From positions 117,278-181,277 of the forward strand of contig NZ_JANCLX010000017.1 in assembly GCF_024295805.1 (NCBI RefSeq): a stretch of DNA of 64,000 nucleotides, in the 5' to 3' direction. Below, piece after piece: positions 32,812 to 41,889 of this stretch. How positions within the stretch are numbered: position 1 is the stretch's first letter; each line of letters starts with the position of its first letter. Source of the DNA: Streptomyces cucumeris. Its GTDB lineage: Bacteria; Actinomycetota; Actinomycetes; Streptomycetales; Streptomycetaceae. The notes beneath the pieces are model-generated. The model had not been told where the DNA came from, did not search any database, and saw only the letters and a program-made list of their open reading frames with translations. The position numbers were made by a program, and so were the translations under genes.

Positions 32812-33247
32812 GTGAACTCCTTGTGTCGTGGGAAGCCGTTGGTCGGCTTGGCCCATGAATCGGAGTTGAGACCGCTGCAGCGCCGGATCGGGACGATCGA
32901 TTGCGGCGACCGTATCCGGCCGCCTCCGCCCTCACGGCGGTTCAGATCTCAGCTCGGAGCGAGACAACGCAAGTGCGGAACAAAGCGGTGCCACGCCCAG
33001 CCACATTGAACTCAGACACCACAGCGAGAAAAAGGCGTGAACAACACACCCTGAAGCCAAGAGGAGCTCATGGGACAATCCGACAAGGAATGCCCGGGGA
33101 CAACGCGCGCGCCGGGGTACGCCTCCGGTTCCACAGCACGGGGACGCCGCCTTTCCACCCGTCCCCTGATACGCGAAGCCCCCGGAATTCACCTGGAGGG
33201 AATTCCGGGGGCATATTTCACATTCGCGTACGGACGCCGCGCCGCGC
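32812..33247. other. Intergenic region between the beta-helix gene and rtcB
   Basis: 436 bp, less GC-rich than its surroundings, holding the upstream region of the beta-helix gene and a terminator for rtcB (33178-33212). I see no RNA gene and no convincing reading frame with a ribosome site. Confidence 0.6.
33178..33212 (-). terminator. Intrinsic terminator of rtcB
   Basis: GCCCCCGGAATTC (33178-33190) pairs perfectly with GAATTCCGGGGGC (33200-33212) around a 9-nt loop. On the minus strand the hairpin follows the rtcB stop by about 35 bp. Confidence 0.75.
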
Positions 33248-34441
33248 TCAGCCCTTCACACACACCACCTGCTTGAGCCTCGCCACCACCTCGACGAGGT
33301 CCCGCTGCTGGTCGATGACCTTCTCGATCGGCTTGTACGCACCCGGGATCTCATCCACGACGCCGGAGTCCTTACGGCACTCCACGCCCCGCGTCTGCTC
33401 CTCCAGGTCCCGTGTCGAGAAACGCTTCTTCGCCGCGTTGCGGCTCATCCTCCGGCCCGCGCCATGCGAGGCCGAGTTGAACGAGTGCGCGTTCCCCAGG
33501 CCGCGCACGATGTACGAACCGGTGCCCATCGAGCCCGGGATGATCCCGTAGTCACCGCTGCCCGCGCGGATCGCGCCCTTGCGGGTGACCAACAGGTCCA
33601 CGCCTTCGTAGCGCTCCTCGGCCACATAGTTGTGGTGGCAGGAGATCACCGGCTCGAAGACCGGCTTGGCCTTCTTGAACTCCCGGCGGACCACGTCCTG
33701 GAAGAGCGCCATCATGATCGAGCGGTTGTACTTCGCGTACTCCTGCGCCCAGAAGAGATCGTGCCGGTACGCCGCCATCTGCGGGGTGTCCGCGATGAAG
33801 ACGGCCAGGTCGCGGTCGACCAGGTTCTGGTTGTGCGGGAGCTTCCGGGCCTCGCCGATGTGGTACTCGGCCAGCTCCTTGCCGATGTTGCGGGAGCCGG
33901 AGTGGAGCATCAGCCAGACCGAGCCCTCGTCATCGAGACAGAACTCAATGAAGTGGTTTCCCGAACCGAGCGAACCCATCTGCTTGGTGGCCCGGCCCTG
34001 ACGGAACTTGACCGACTCGGCGACACCGTCGAAGCGCCCCCAGAAGTCGTCCCATGTCGCGGTCGGGAATCCATGGAGACGGCCCGGGTCCACCGGATCG
34101 TCGTGCATCCCCCGGCCCACCGGGATCGCCTGCTCGATCTTGGACCGCAGCCGCGACAGATCTCCGGGCAGGTCGTTCGCGGTGAGTGAGGTCTTGACCG
34201 CGGACATACCGCAGCCGATGTCGACGCCGACCGCCGCCGGGCACACCGCGCCCCGCATCGCGATCACCGAGCCGACCGTGGCGCCCTTGCCGTAGTGCAC
34301 ATCGGGCATTACGGCCAGGCCCTTGATCCACGGCAGGGTGGCGACGTTGCGAAGCTGCTGCATGGCGACGTCCTCGACCGTCGTGGGATCCGTCCACATA
34401 CGGATCGGGACGTTCGCCCCGGGTACCTCGACGTACGACAT
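33248..34441 (-). CDS. rtcB: RNA-splicing ligase RtcB
   Basis: 397 residues. 'MPDVHYGKGATVGSVIA', 'GVDIGCGMSAVKT', 'MGSLGSGNHFIEF' and 'HSGSRNIGKELAEYHI' include the Mn2+-binding Cys/His residues. The guanylylated histidine is in 'NSASHGAGRRMSR'. RtcB joins 2',3'-cyclic phosphate and 5'-OH RNA ends using GTP and heals tRNA or rRNA breaks, as after ribonuclease toxin cleavage. No archease or rtcA/rtcR gene is adjacent. Confidence 0.95.
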   Translation of the reverse strand: MSYVEVPGANVPIRMWTDPTTVEDVAMQQLRNVATLPWIKGLAVMPDVHYGKGATVGSVIAMRGAVCPAAVGVDIGCGMSAVKTSLTANDLPGDLSRLRSKIEQAIPVGRGMHDDPVDPGRLHGFPTATWDDFWGRFDGVAESVKFRQGRATKQMGSLGSGNHFIEFCLDDEGSVWLMLHSGSRNIGKELAEYHIGEARKLPHNQNLVDRDLAVFIADTPQMAAYRHDLFWAQEYAKYNRSIMMALFQDVVRREFKKAKPVFEPVISCHHNYVAEERYEGVDLLVTRKGAIRAGSGDYGIIPGSMGTGSYIVRGLGNAHSFNSASHGAGRRMSRNAAKKRFSTRDLEEQTRGVECRKDSGVVDEIPGAYKPIEKVIDQQRDLVEVVARLKQVVCVKG

Positions 34442-34600
34442 GATTTACTCATTCCCCCGTGAAAGACAGAAAACGCAAAAACCGGGCCTATGCCTTATTG
34501 AAGGCGGTCGACCGGCAGGCACGGCAGCGCGTGCGGTAGACATTGTGTCCAGCCACCGCCTCCGGGCGGCAAGCAGTTTTCGCTCGAAGGGACACGGACA

Positions 34601-35536
34601 GTGCAGCCAGCGCAGCGGAGGGCGTACGGACGGCGTGCCACCCCGGCCGTCGCCGTGCTCATCGGCGTGCTCGCGGCCGTCGGGCTCAGCGGATGCACCG
34701 GCTCCGGCTCGGAGCCCAGCGGGGACGACGGCTCCTCGGACGACGCGGGCCGGCAGGTCTCGGCCGAGCCCGGCCGCTACACATCGCTGCCCGAGGCGTG
34801 CAGCGCCGTGAGCGCCAAGACCCTCCAGACGCTGCTGCCCGGCGGCGAGGAGGAGGACAAGGCGTACGAGGGCCAGGCGGCGCTCACCTTCGACATCGAC
34901 CGGCGCGACGGCTGCCGCTGGAAGATGGAGACATCCGCCGGCACCCGCTATCTGACCTTGGACTTCGAGCGGGTGGTCTCCTACGACCCGGCCGTCAGTG
35001 ATGACGACCGGGCACAGGAGTCCTATGAGGAGAAGGCCGTCGCGGCGCATATCCCGGACGCCCCGAGCAGCCCCGCGCCGACCGACGACGGTTCCGATAC
35101 GCCCGGCGCGGCGTCCGACGACGAGGGCGGGAGCGGCGACGACGGCACGGTCGCCGGTTCGGAGCCCGGCTCCGCCACGGACGACTCCGGCAAGAAGGGC
35201 AGCAAGTCGGACGAGGGCGACAAAACGCCGAAGGGTGATGAGTCGCCTGAAAGTGAAGAAAGCGATGAAAGTGCCGCCGAGGACGAGGACTCCGCGGACA
35301 CCGCGCCGCGCCGTCTCGACGATCTCGCCGACGACGCTTTCCTCAATGACCAGCTGATCACCAAGGACTCCGGTGTGCACCGTGACATCACCGTGGTGTT
35401 CCGGTCCTCGAATGTGATTGCCACCATTCGCTACAACCAGTGGTCGACCGACAAGAAGAGCATTCCCGATAGCGAAGAACTGCAGGAAAACGCGGAAGAC
35501 TTGGCCCAGGAGCTGACCGACACCCTGAACGAATAG
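34601..35536 (+). CDS. DUF3558 family lipoprotein with an acidic insert
   Basis: 311 residues starting at GTG 34601. The N-terminal signal with lipobox LSGC marks a lipoprotein. The first half of the DUF3558 domain ('LPEACSAVSAKTLQTLLPG', 'DRRDGCRWKME') is separated from the second ('HRDITVVFRSSNVIATIRYNQW') by ~90 residues rich in Asp, Glu, Ser and Lys, likely disordered. DUF3558 proteins are secreted lipoproteins in actinobacteria, function unknown. It is the first of a tandem pair, and the neighbour at 35681 has the same core without that long insert. Confidence 0.82.
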   Translation: MQPAQRRAYGRRATPAVAVLIGVLAAVGLSGCTGSGSEPSGDDGSSDDAGRQVSAEPGRYTSLPEACSAVSAKTLQTLLPGGEEEDKAYEGQAALTFDIDRRDGCRWKMETSAGTRYLTLDFERVVSYDPAVSDDDRAQESYEEKAVAAHIPDAPSSPAPTDDGSDTPGAASDDEGGSGDDGTVAGSEPGSATDDSGKKGSKSDEGDKTPKGDESPESEESDESAAEDEDSADTAPRRLDDLADDAFLNDQLITKDSGVHRDITVVFRSSNVIATIRYNQWSTDKKSIPDSEELQENAEDLAQELTDTLNE

Positions 35537-35680
35537 CGGGCCCGGCAGCACCCGTGGAATGACCTCGGACACCCCGCGAAGACCTCGGAGATTGGGACGC
35601 CCGCGCGTCGGCCGCGTACCGTGCCGACTAATGACGCGGGCGGTACGTCCGCCCATCGACAGAGAATGAGCGAAGGATCC

Positions 35681-36484
35681 ATGCACCGTTCAGCCCCGCG
35701 ACTCGCCCGAATACTCGCCTGCGCGACCGTACCTGTGGTGCTGGTGGCAGGTTGCTCGTCCGGTTCCGATGACGACAAGAAGAACGCGGACAGTCCGTCC
35801 AGATCTTCCTCGCCCAGTCCCACCCCGACCGTAGCGAAGGCAAAGTTCAGCAAGCTGCCCGATGTCTGCACCTCCCTGTCGGGGAAGACCGTCGGCGAGC
35901 TTGTGCCGAAGGCGGAGAGCAAGAAGGGCAAGGCGCTGCCCTCGGCGGACACCAATACGTCCGCGAGCTGTCTGTGGAGCGGCCTCGACGGATTCAAGTA
36001 CCGGTCGCTGACCGTCTCCCTCAAGCTCTTCCACTCCGACTCCGGAATGGGCACCGGTGACAAGCGCGCCCAGGCGTACGCGGGCCAGCAGGCCACCAAG
36101 GCCGCCACGGCCGACGGCGCCAAGGACGCCAAGACCGAGCAGGCCGGGGCCATCGGCGACGCGGCGACCACGGTCAGCACCAAGAGCAAGAAGGACGGCG
36201 ACGACTTCCGTAACCAGACGGTCGTCGCCCGTACGGCCAACGTCGTCGTGGTGATCGAATACGACGGTGCCGGTTACGAGACCGCCAAGGCACCCGACGC
36301 CGGCGACCTGATGAAGGACGCCAAGGACGCGGCCAAGGAGGTCGTGGAGTCCGTCGCCAAGGGTGACCAGGGCGACAAGGGCACGTCGAGCGACTCCAGC
36401 GACGCGAACGGCTCCGGAAAGTCGGGCGACAAGTCCGGCGACAGCGGCTCTTCCGACAAGGACAAGAAGAAGAGCGGCGCCTGA
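35681..36484 (+). CDS. DUF3558 family lipoprotein
   Basis: 267 residues from ATG 35681 (GAAGGA upstream). The lipobox VAGC follows a hydrophobic segment. The core 'FSKLPDVCTSLSGKTVGELVPKA', 'ANTSASCLWSGLDGF' and 'QTVVARTANVVVVIEYDGAG' matches DUF3558 with the two expected cysteines. The C-terminus is a Lys/Ser/Asp-rich tail. It is paralogous to the preceding gene (34601) and probably co-transcribed. The DUF2637 gene follows at 36572. Confidence 0.83.
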   Translation: MHRSAPRLARILACATVPVVLVAGCSSGSDDDKKNADSPSRSSSPSPTPTVAKAKFSKLPDVCTSLSGKTVGELVPKAESKKGKALPSADTNTSASCLWSGLDGFKYRSLTVSLKLFHSDSGMGTGDKRAQAYAGQQATKAATADGAKDAKTEQAGAIGDAATTVSTKSKKDGDDFRNQTVVARTANVVVVIEYDGAGYETAKAPDAGDLMKDAKDAAKEVVESVAKGDQGDKGTSSDSSDANGSGKSGDKSGDSGSSDKDKKKSGA

Positions 36485-36571
36485 GCCCTCCCGCCACCCC
36501 TTCCCGTCCGCGGCGCTTGACGTGTATGCGACGCTGGGCGCGCTGTTGCCAAGGACGGGGAGGGATCGCGG

Positions 36572-37999
36572 GTGGCCGCGATGCAATTGACACGCACGCA
36601 TCGAATACTGATCGGGGTGGTCGTCGCCGGAGCGGTGGTGATCGCCGCGATCGGCTTCGCCGGCTCCTACGCGGCCGTGCGCGATCTCGCACATGACAAG
36701 GGTTTCGGGGACTTCGCCAACGTCTTTCCCATCGGCATCGACGCCGGGATCGTCGTGCTGCTCGCGCTGGATCTGCTGCTCACCTGGATCCGGATCCCCT
36801 TCCCCCTGCTCCGCCAGACGGCCTGGCTGCTGACCGCCGCCACGATCGCCTTCAACGGCGCGGCCGCCTGGCCCGATCCGCTCGGCGTCGGGATGCACGC
36901 GGTCATCCCGGTGCTCTTCGTGGTGTCCGTCGAGGCGGCGCGGCACGCGGTCGGCCGGATCGCCGACATCACCGCCGACCGGCATATGGAGTCGGTCCGC
37001 ATCGCCCGCTGGCTGCTCGCGCCGGTGCCCACCTTCCGGCTCTGGCGCCGGATGAAGCTGTGGGAACTGCGCTCCTACGACGAGGTCATCAAGCTGGAGC
37101 AGGACCGGCTGGTCTACCGTGCCCGGCTGCGGGCCCGCTACGGGCGCGCCTGGCGCCGCAAGGCGCCCGTCGAATCGCTGATGCCGCTGCGGCTGGCGCG
37201 GTACGGGGTGCCGCTGGCGGACACCGCCCCCGCCGGACTGGCCGCGGCCGGTCTGGAGGCGACCGCGGTCCTGCCGTCCGCACTACCGGCCGGTACGGGC
37301 GCGGGGTCGTCCGACGCGGCGGACGCGGACGGCGTCACCGGCCCGGCGGTGTACGACGCACCCGGAGCCGAGACCGGCGTGCCGGGGACCCCGGGCGCCC
37401 CCACCGCGCCCGGCGCGGTCCCCGTCCCCGGAGCCGCCGGGCAGCCCGGCGGTGTCGGTGTGCCCGGTGCCCCCGGCGCCGGTCCGGCGGCCCCGGCCCC
37501 GGCCCCCGCCGGACCGCAGGAACTGCCGCTCTCCCTGCCGCTGCCGGTCTACCAGCAGACCGGTTACCAGCAGGCCGCGTACCAGCAGCCGGTCACCGCC
37601 GACCCGGCACCGCAGCCGCAGCCGGGGCAGCAGCCGGAAGCGCCCGATCAGCAGCAGGTGACCGTGCCCGTGAGCCCCGGCCGGGTGCGCCAGCTCGGCG
37701 GTCAGGGCGTGCTGAACGGCCAGGGCGCCTACGTCCCCGAACAGCGCGAGCCGGAGTCGTACCCCGGTTACGAGACGGTGGGTCAGCCGCCGGCCCAGCT
37801 CCCGGACGATGTCCCCCAGGACGAGGTGTTCTACGGCGCCTTCCGCCAGTACACCGCCGACAACCGCCGGTTCCCCTCGGCCTTCCAGTTCGGACAGCTG
37901 CTCCGGGAGACCTACGGCATCAGCGAGCTGAACAACAACGATCTGATGGCCTACATCAAGGACTTCAAGGAGCGTATGCAGGCCGAGCAGATCCCGTAG
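36572..37999 (+). CDS. DUF2637 membrane protein
   Basis: 475 residues. Four hydrophobic helices ('ILIGVVVAGAVVIAAIGFAG', 'IDAGIVVLLALDLLLTWI', 'QTAWLLTAATIAFNGAAAW', 'GMHAVIPVLFVVSVEAA') form the DUF2637 domain, related to SpdB-like proteins of actinobacterial mobile elements and of WhiA-type loci. A basic cytoplasmic segment leads to a Pro/Gln/Ala-rich linker with YQQ repeats. A C-terminal conserved helix ('FYGAFRQYTADNRRFPSAFQFGQLLRETYGI') looks like a DNA- or protein-binding module. The function is unknown. GGGAGGG precedes the GTG at 36572. Confidence 0.82.
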   Translation: MAAMQLTRTHRILIGVVVAGAVVIAAIGFAGSYAAVRDLAHDKGFGDFANVFPIGIDAGIVVLLALDLLLTWIRIPFPLLRQTAWLLTAATIAFNGAAAWPDPLGVGMHAVIPVLFVVSVEAARHAVGRIADITADRHMESVRIARWLLAPVPTFRLWRRMKLWELRSYDEVIKLEQDRLVYRARLRARYGRAWRRKAPVESLMPLRLARYGVPLADTAPAGLAAAGLEATAVLPSALPAGTGAGSSDAADADGVTGPAVYDAPGAETGVPGTPGAPTAPGAVPVPGAAGQPGGVGVPGAPGAGPAAPAPAPAGPQELPLSLPLPVYQQTGYQQAAYQQPVTADPAPQPQPGQQPEAPDQQQVTVPVSPGRVRQLGGQGVLNGQGAYVPEQREPESYPGYETVGQPPAQLPDDVPQDEVFYGAFRQYTADNRRFPSAFQFGQLLRETYGISELNNNDLMAYIKDFKERMQAEQIP

Positions 38000-38036
38000 G
38001 ACGGCCGGCCGCGCAGGTCCATCCGTACACGCCGAA

Positions 38037-38066
38037 GGGGGCGGACCGGGAAACCGGTCCGCCCCC
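38037..38066. terminator. Bidirectional terminator between DUF2637 gene and lysS
   Basis: GGGGGCGGACCGG (38037-38049) and CCGGTCCGCCCCC (38054-38066) form a perfect 13-bp stem closed by a GAAA tetraloop. The two genes converge. Confidence 0.9.
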
Positions 38067-38095
38067 TGCGCGCGATGCGATGCGCGCGATGGCGA

Positions 38096-39832
38096 TCAGG
38101 CCGCGAGCAGCTTGCGCACCCGGTCCGCCCCCACCGCCAGCAGCAGCGTGGGCAGCCGGGGGCCGGTGTCCCGGCCGACCAGCAGCTCATAGAGCAGTGC
38201 GAAGAACGCGCGCTGCGCGACCTTCAGCTCCGGGGTGGGCTTGGCGTCCGGGGCCAGCCCCGCCTGGATCTTCGGCACGCCGTAGACCAGGGTGGTCAGC
38301 CCGTCCAGCGACCAGTGGTCGTCCAGGCCCTCCAGCAGGAGCCGCAGCGATGCGCGCTCGGTCTCGCCGAGTGCGCCCAGCCGCTCGGTGTCCGGCTCCT
38401 CGCGCACCCGGGTGCGCTGGTCGGCCGGGACCTGGGTGGTGATCCAGCGCTCGGCCTTGTCGAGCCGCGGCCGTGTCTCCTCCAGCGACTTCACCGGGTT
38501 CTCCGGGTCGAGGTCGCTGAGGATCCGCAGCGTCTGCTCGTCATGGCCGGTGGTGATGTCCACCACCGACGCCAGCGTGCGGTACGGCAGCGGACGCGGG
38601 GTGGCCGGGAGCTCCCCGCCCGCGGTGCGGGTCGCGCGGCTGTGCGCGGCGGCGTCCGCGGGCTGGGCCGAACCCTCGGCGATCTTGCGCTCCAGCGCGT
38701 CCCACTCGTCGTAGGTCCGCTGGATCTCCTGGTCAAAGGCGATCTTGAAGGCCTGGTTGGGGCGGCGGCGGGCGTACAGCCAGCGCAGCAGCGGGGCCTC
38801 CATGATCTCCAGGGCGTCGGCCGGGGTCGGCACCCCGCCCTTGGAGGACGACATCTTGGCCATACCGCTGATGCCGACGAAGGCGTACATCGGTCCGATG
38901 GGCTGGTCTCCGCCGAAGACCTCGCGCACGATCTGCCCGCCGACGACGAACGAGGAGCCGGGCGAGGTGTGGTCGACACCGGAGGGCTCGAAGACCACGC
39001 CCTCGTACGCCCAGCGCATCGGCCAGTCGACCTTCCAGACCAGCTTGCCGCGGTTGTGCTCGCTGAGCCGGACCGTCTCGGCGTGGCCGCACGCGCAGGT
39101 GTAGCCCAGCTCGGTGGTCTCGTCGTCATAGGAGGTGACGGTGGTCAGATCGCGCTCGCACACCGAGCAGTACGGCTTGTACGGGTAGTAACCCGCGCTG
39201 CCCGCGCTGCCGTCGTCCTCGGCGGCCGCGCCGGAGCCCTCGGCGGCGGCGAGCTCGGCCTCGTCGACCGGCTTCTGCTGCTGCTTCTTGCCGCCCTTGG
39301 CCGCACCCGGCTTGTCCTTGGTGCGGTACCGGTCGAGCACGGCGTCGATCTGGGCGCGGTGCCGCATCGCGTGCAGGATCTGCTCGCGGTAGGTGCCCGA
39401 GGTGTACTGCTCCGTCTGGCTGATGCCATGGAACTCGATGCCCATCTCCCGCAGGGCCTCGATCATCGGCGCCTTGAAGTGCTCGGCCCAGCTTGCGTGG
39501 GGGGACCCGGGCGGGGCCGGGACCGCGGTGAGCGGCTTGCCGATGTGCTCGGACCAGGACGGGTCCACCCCGGCCGGGACCTTGCGGTACCGGTCGTAGT
39601 CGTCCCAGGACAGGATGTGGACGCACTCGTGTCCACGGCGCCGGATCTCATCGGCGACCAGGTGCGGGGTCATGACCTCGCGCAGGTTGCCGAGGTGGAT
39701 CGGGCCGGACGGGCTGAGTCCCGAGGCGCAGACGATCGGTTTGCCGGGGGCGCGGCGCTCCGCTTCGGCAATGACCTCGTCGGCGAATCGGGAGACCCAG
39801 TCGGTCTCGGTGCTCTGAGCCACGGTCGGCAC
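38096..39832 (-). CDS. lysS: Class I lysyl-tRNA synthetase
   Basis: About 578 residues of the archaeal-type class I LysRS, distinct from the common bacterial class II enzyme. The HIGH-like motif is 'SPSGPIHLGNLREV' and the KMSKS-like motif 'AKMSSSKGG'. A zinc-binding insert has paired cysteines ('CSVCERDLT' and 'TCACGH'). It charges tRNA-Lys. The GTG at 39832 gives the usual 'PTVAQSTETDW' start; an ATG at 39850 is also in frame. It is divergent from argS and shares a palindrome-containing 166-bp promoter region. Confidence 0.94.
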   Translation of the reverse strand: MPTVAQSTETDWVSRFADEVIAEAERRAPGKPIVCASGLSPSGPIHLGNLREVMTPHLVADEIRRRGHECVHILSWDDYDRYRKVPAGVDPSWSEHIGKPLTAVPAPPGSPHASWAEHFKAPMIEALREMGIEFHGISQTEQYTSGTYREQILHAMRHRAQIDAVLDRYRTKDKPGAAKGGKKQQQKPVDEAELAAAEGSGAAAEDDGSAGSAGYYPYKPYCSVCERDLTTVTSYDDETTELGYTCACGHAETVRLSEHNRGKLVWKVDWPMRWAYEGVVFEPSGVDHTSPGSSFVVGGQIVREVFGGDQPIGPMYAFVGISGMAKMSSSKGGVPTPADALEIMEAPLLRWLYARRRPNQAFKIAFDQEIQRTYDEWDALERKIAEGSAQPADAAAHSRATRTAGGELPATPRPLPYRTLASVVDITTGHDEQTLRILSDLDPENPVKSLEETRPRLDKAERWITTQVPADQRTRVREEPDTERLGALGETERASLRLLLEGLDDHWSLDGLTTLVYGVPKIQAGLAPDAKPTPELKVAQRAFFALLYELLVGRDTGPRLPTLLLAVGADRVRKLLAA

Positions 39833-39889
39833 TTCCTTCCTAGCGGTCATGGCACCGCCCATTGTCCCAGACGGAACGGGCACCTCCGG

Positions 39890-39918
39890 GGCCCTGTGGA
39901 CAGTCTGTCCACAGGGCC
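39890..39918. promoter_or_regulatory. Perfect 13-bp-arm palindrome in the lysS-argS divergent region
   Basis: GGCCCTGTGGACA, GTC, TGTCCACAGGGCC: a 29-bp inverted repeat, equidistant from the two start codons. The inner arms read CTGTCCACA/TGTGGACAG, one base from the Streptomyces DnaA box TTGTCCACA. It could be a regulatory site for both synthetase genes or a hairpin in either leader. Confidence 0.6.
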
Positions 39919-39998
39919 GGAAATCCGGTTGGACACACCGTGAAATACTGGGCTGGCCACATCGGCAACCCAGACCTCTACGGAACGGCATCTCACCC

Positions 39999-41789
39999 AT
40001 GGCCTCGGTTCCCTCTCTTGCCGCTACGGTCCACCAGCGCGTCTCGGACGCCCTCTCGGCTGCCCTGCCGGAGGCCGCGTCGGCCGACCCGCTGCTGCGA
40101 CGAAGCGACCGGGCCGACTTCCAGGCCAACGGGATGCTGGCGCTCGCGAAGCGGCTCAAGGGGAATCCGCGCGAGCTGGCCACGAAGGTCGTGGAGCACA
40201 TCCCGGTGGCCGCGACCTCGGCCGACCCCGATTCGGTGATCGCGGACATCGAGGTCTCCGGCCCCGGCTTCCTCAACATCACGGTGGCCGACTCCGCCAT
40301 CACCGCCACCCTCGCCGCGCGCGCCGCCGACGAGCGCCTGGGCGTGCCCCACGCGCCGGACGCGGGCACCACCGTCATCGACTACGCCCAGCCGAACGTG
40401 GCGAAGGAGATGCACGTCGGCCATCTGCGGTCGGCCGTGATCGGTGACGCGGTCGTCCGGATCCTGGAATTCTCGGGCGAGAAGGTGGTCCGCCGCCATC
40501 ACATCGGCGACTGGGGCACCCAGTTCGGCATGCTCATCCAGTACCTGATCGAGCACCCGCACGAGCTGGACCACAAGGACCAGGCGTCCTCCGGTGAGGA
40601 GGCCATGTCCAACCTCAACCGCCTCTACAAGGCCGCGCGCTCCCTCTTCGACGCGGACGAGGAGTTCAAGGAGCGGTCCCGGCGCCGGGTGGTCGACCTC
40701 CAGGCCGGGGACGAGGAGACCATCGCCCTGTGGCGGAAGTTCGTCGATGAGTCGAAGCTCTACTTCTCCTCGGTCTTCGACAAGCTGGACATGGAGATCC
40801 GCGACCCCGACGTGGTCGGTGAGTCCGGGTACAACGACATGCTGGCGGAGACCTGCCGTCTGCTGGAGGAGTCCGGTGTCGCGGTCCGCTCCGAGGGCGC
40901 GCTCTGCGTCTTCTTCGACGACGTCAAGGGCCCGGAGGGCAAGCCGGTCCCGCTGATCGTCCAGAAGTCCGACGGCGGCTTCGGCTACGCGGCCACCGAC
41001 CTCTCCGCGATCCGCGACCGGGTGCAGAACCTCCAGGCCGACACCCTGCTGTATGTGGTGGACGCCCGGCAGTCGCTGCACTTCAAGATGGTCTTCGAGA
41101 CCGCCCGCCGGATCGGCTGGCTGAACGAGAAGACCCATGCCCTGCAGCTCGCCTTCGGCACCGTCCTCGGCAAGGACGGCAAGCCGTTCAAGACCCGTGA
41201 GGGCGAGACGGTCCGGCTGGTCGACCTGCTGGACGAGGCGATCGACCGGGCGGCGGCCGTCGTCCGGGAGAAGAGCGAGAAGCTGGGCCTGTCCGAGGAG
41301 GAGATCGCCGAGCGTGGCGCCCAGGTCGGCATCGGCGCCGTGAAGTACGCGGACCTGTCCACCTCCGCCTCGCGCGACTACAAGTTCGACCTGGACCAGA
41401 TGGTCTCGCTGCACGGCGACACCTCGGTGTACCTCCAGTACGCGTACGCCCGGATCAAGTCGATCCTGCGCCGCGCCGGTGAGGGCCAGACGCCGGTCGC
41501 CCACCCCGAGCTGCCGCTGACCCCGGCCGAGCGGGCCATGGGGCTGCACCTGGACCAGTTCGCGGAGGTGGTGCGCGAGGTCGCCAAGGGGTACGAGCCG
41601 CACAAGCTGGCCGCGTATCTCTACCAGCTGGCCTCGCTGTTCACGACCTTCTACGACCAGTGCCCGGTGCTCACTGCCGAGGGTGGTCCGTCCCAGGCCG
41701 CGAACCGCCTCTTCCTGTGCGAGCTCACCGCCCGCACCCTGCACCAGGGCATGGACCTGCTCGGTATCCGCACCCCCGAGCGGCTCTGA
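39999..41789 (+). CDS. argS: Arginyl-tRNA synthetase
   Basis: 596 residues. The N-terminal additional domain precedes the class I catalytic core with 'VAKEMHVGHLRSAVIGDAV' (HIGH motif). 'KFKTREGE' takes the place of the KMSKS-like loop, and the C-terminal anticodon-binding domain ends 'LLGIRTPERL'. It charges tRNA-Arg. The ATG at 39999 gives the typical family N-terminus 'MASVPSLAATVHQRVSDAL'. It ends 36 bp before a strong terminator. Confidence 0.96.
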   Translation: MASVPSLAATVHQRVSDALSAALPEAASADPLLRRSDRADFQANGMLALAKRLKGNPRELATKVVEHIPVAATSADPDSVIADIEVSGPGFLNITVADSAITATLAARAADERLGVPHAPDAGTTVIDYAQPNVAKEMHVGHLRSAVIGDAVVRILEFSGEKVVRRHHIGDWGTQFGMLIQYLIEHPHELDHKDQASSGEEAMSNLNRLYKAARSLFDADEEFKERSRRRVVDLQAGDEETIALWRKFVDESKLYFSSVFDKLDMEIRDPDVVGESGYNDMLAETCRLLEESGVAVRSEGALCVFFDDVKGPEGKPVPLIVQKSDGGFGYAATDLSAIRDRVQNLQADTLLYVVDARQSLHFKMVFETARRIGWLNEKTHALQLAFGTVLGKDGKPFKTREGETVRLVDLLDEAIDRAAAVVREKSEKLGLSEEEIAERGAQVGIGAVKYADLSTSASRDYKFDLDQMVSLHGDTSVYLQYAYARIKSILRRAGEGQTPVAHPELPLTPAERAMGLHLDQFAEVVREVAKGYEPHKLAAYLYQLASLFTTFYDQCPVLTAEGGPSQAANRLFLCELTARTLHQGMDLLGIRTPERL

Positions 41790-41825
41790 TCACCTGACGG
41801 AGCCCCGCGCTCCGGAACGGCCGAC

Positions 41826-41862
41826 AGCGCCCCGCCCCCGTCGCGAACGGGGGCGGGGCGCT
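41826..41862. terminator. Terminator of argS and the convergent Uma2 gene
   Basis: AGCGCCCCGCCCCCGT (41826-41841) and ACGGGGGCGGGGCGCT (41847-41862), a perfect 16-bp stem with a CGCGA loop. Confidence 0.9.
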
Positions 41863-41889
41863 CTCATGCCCGTGGATGCGCGGCGAGGA

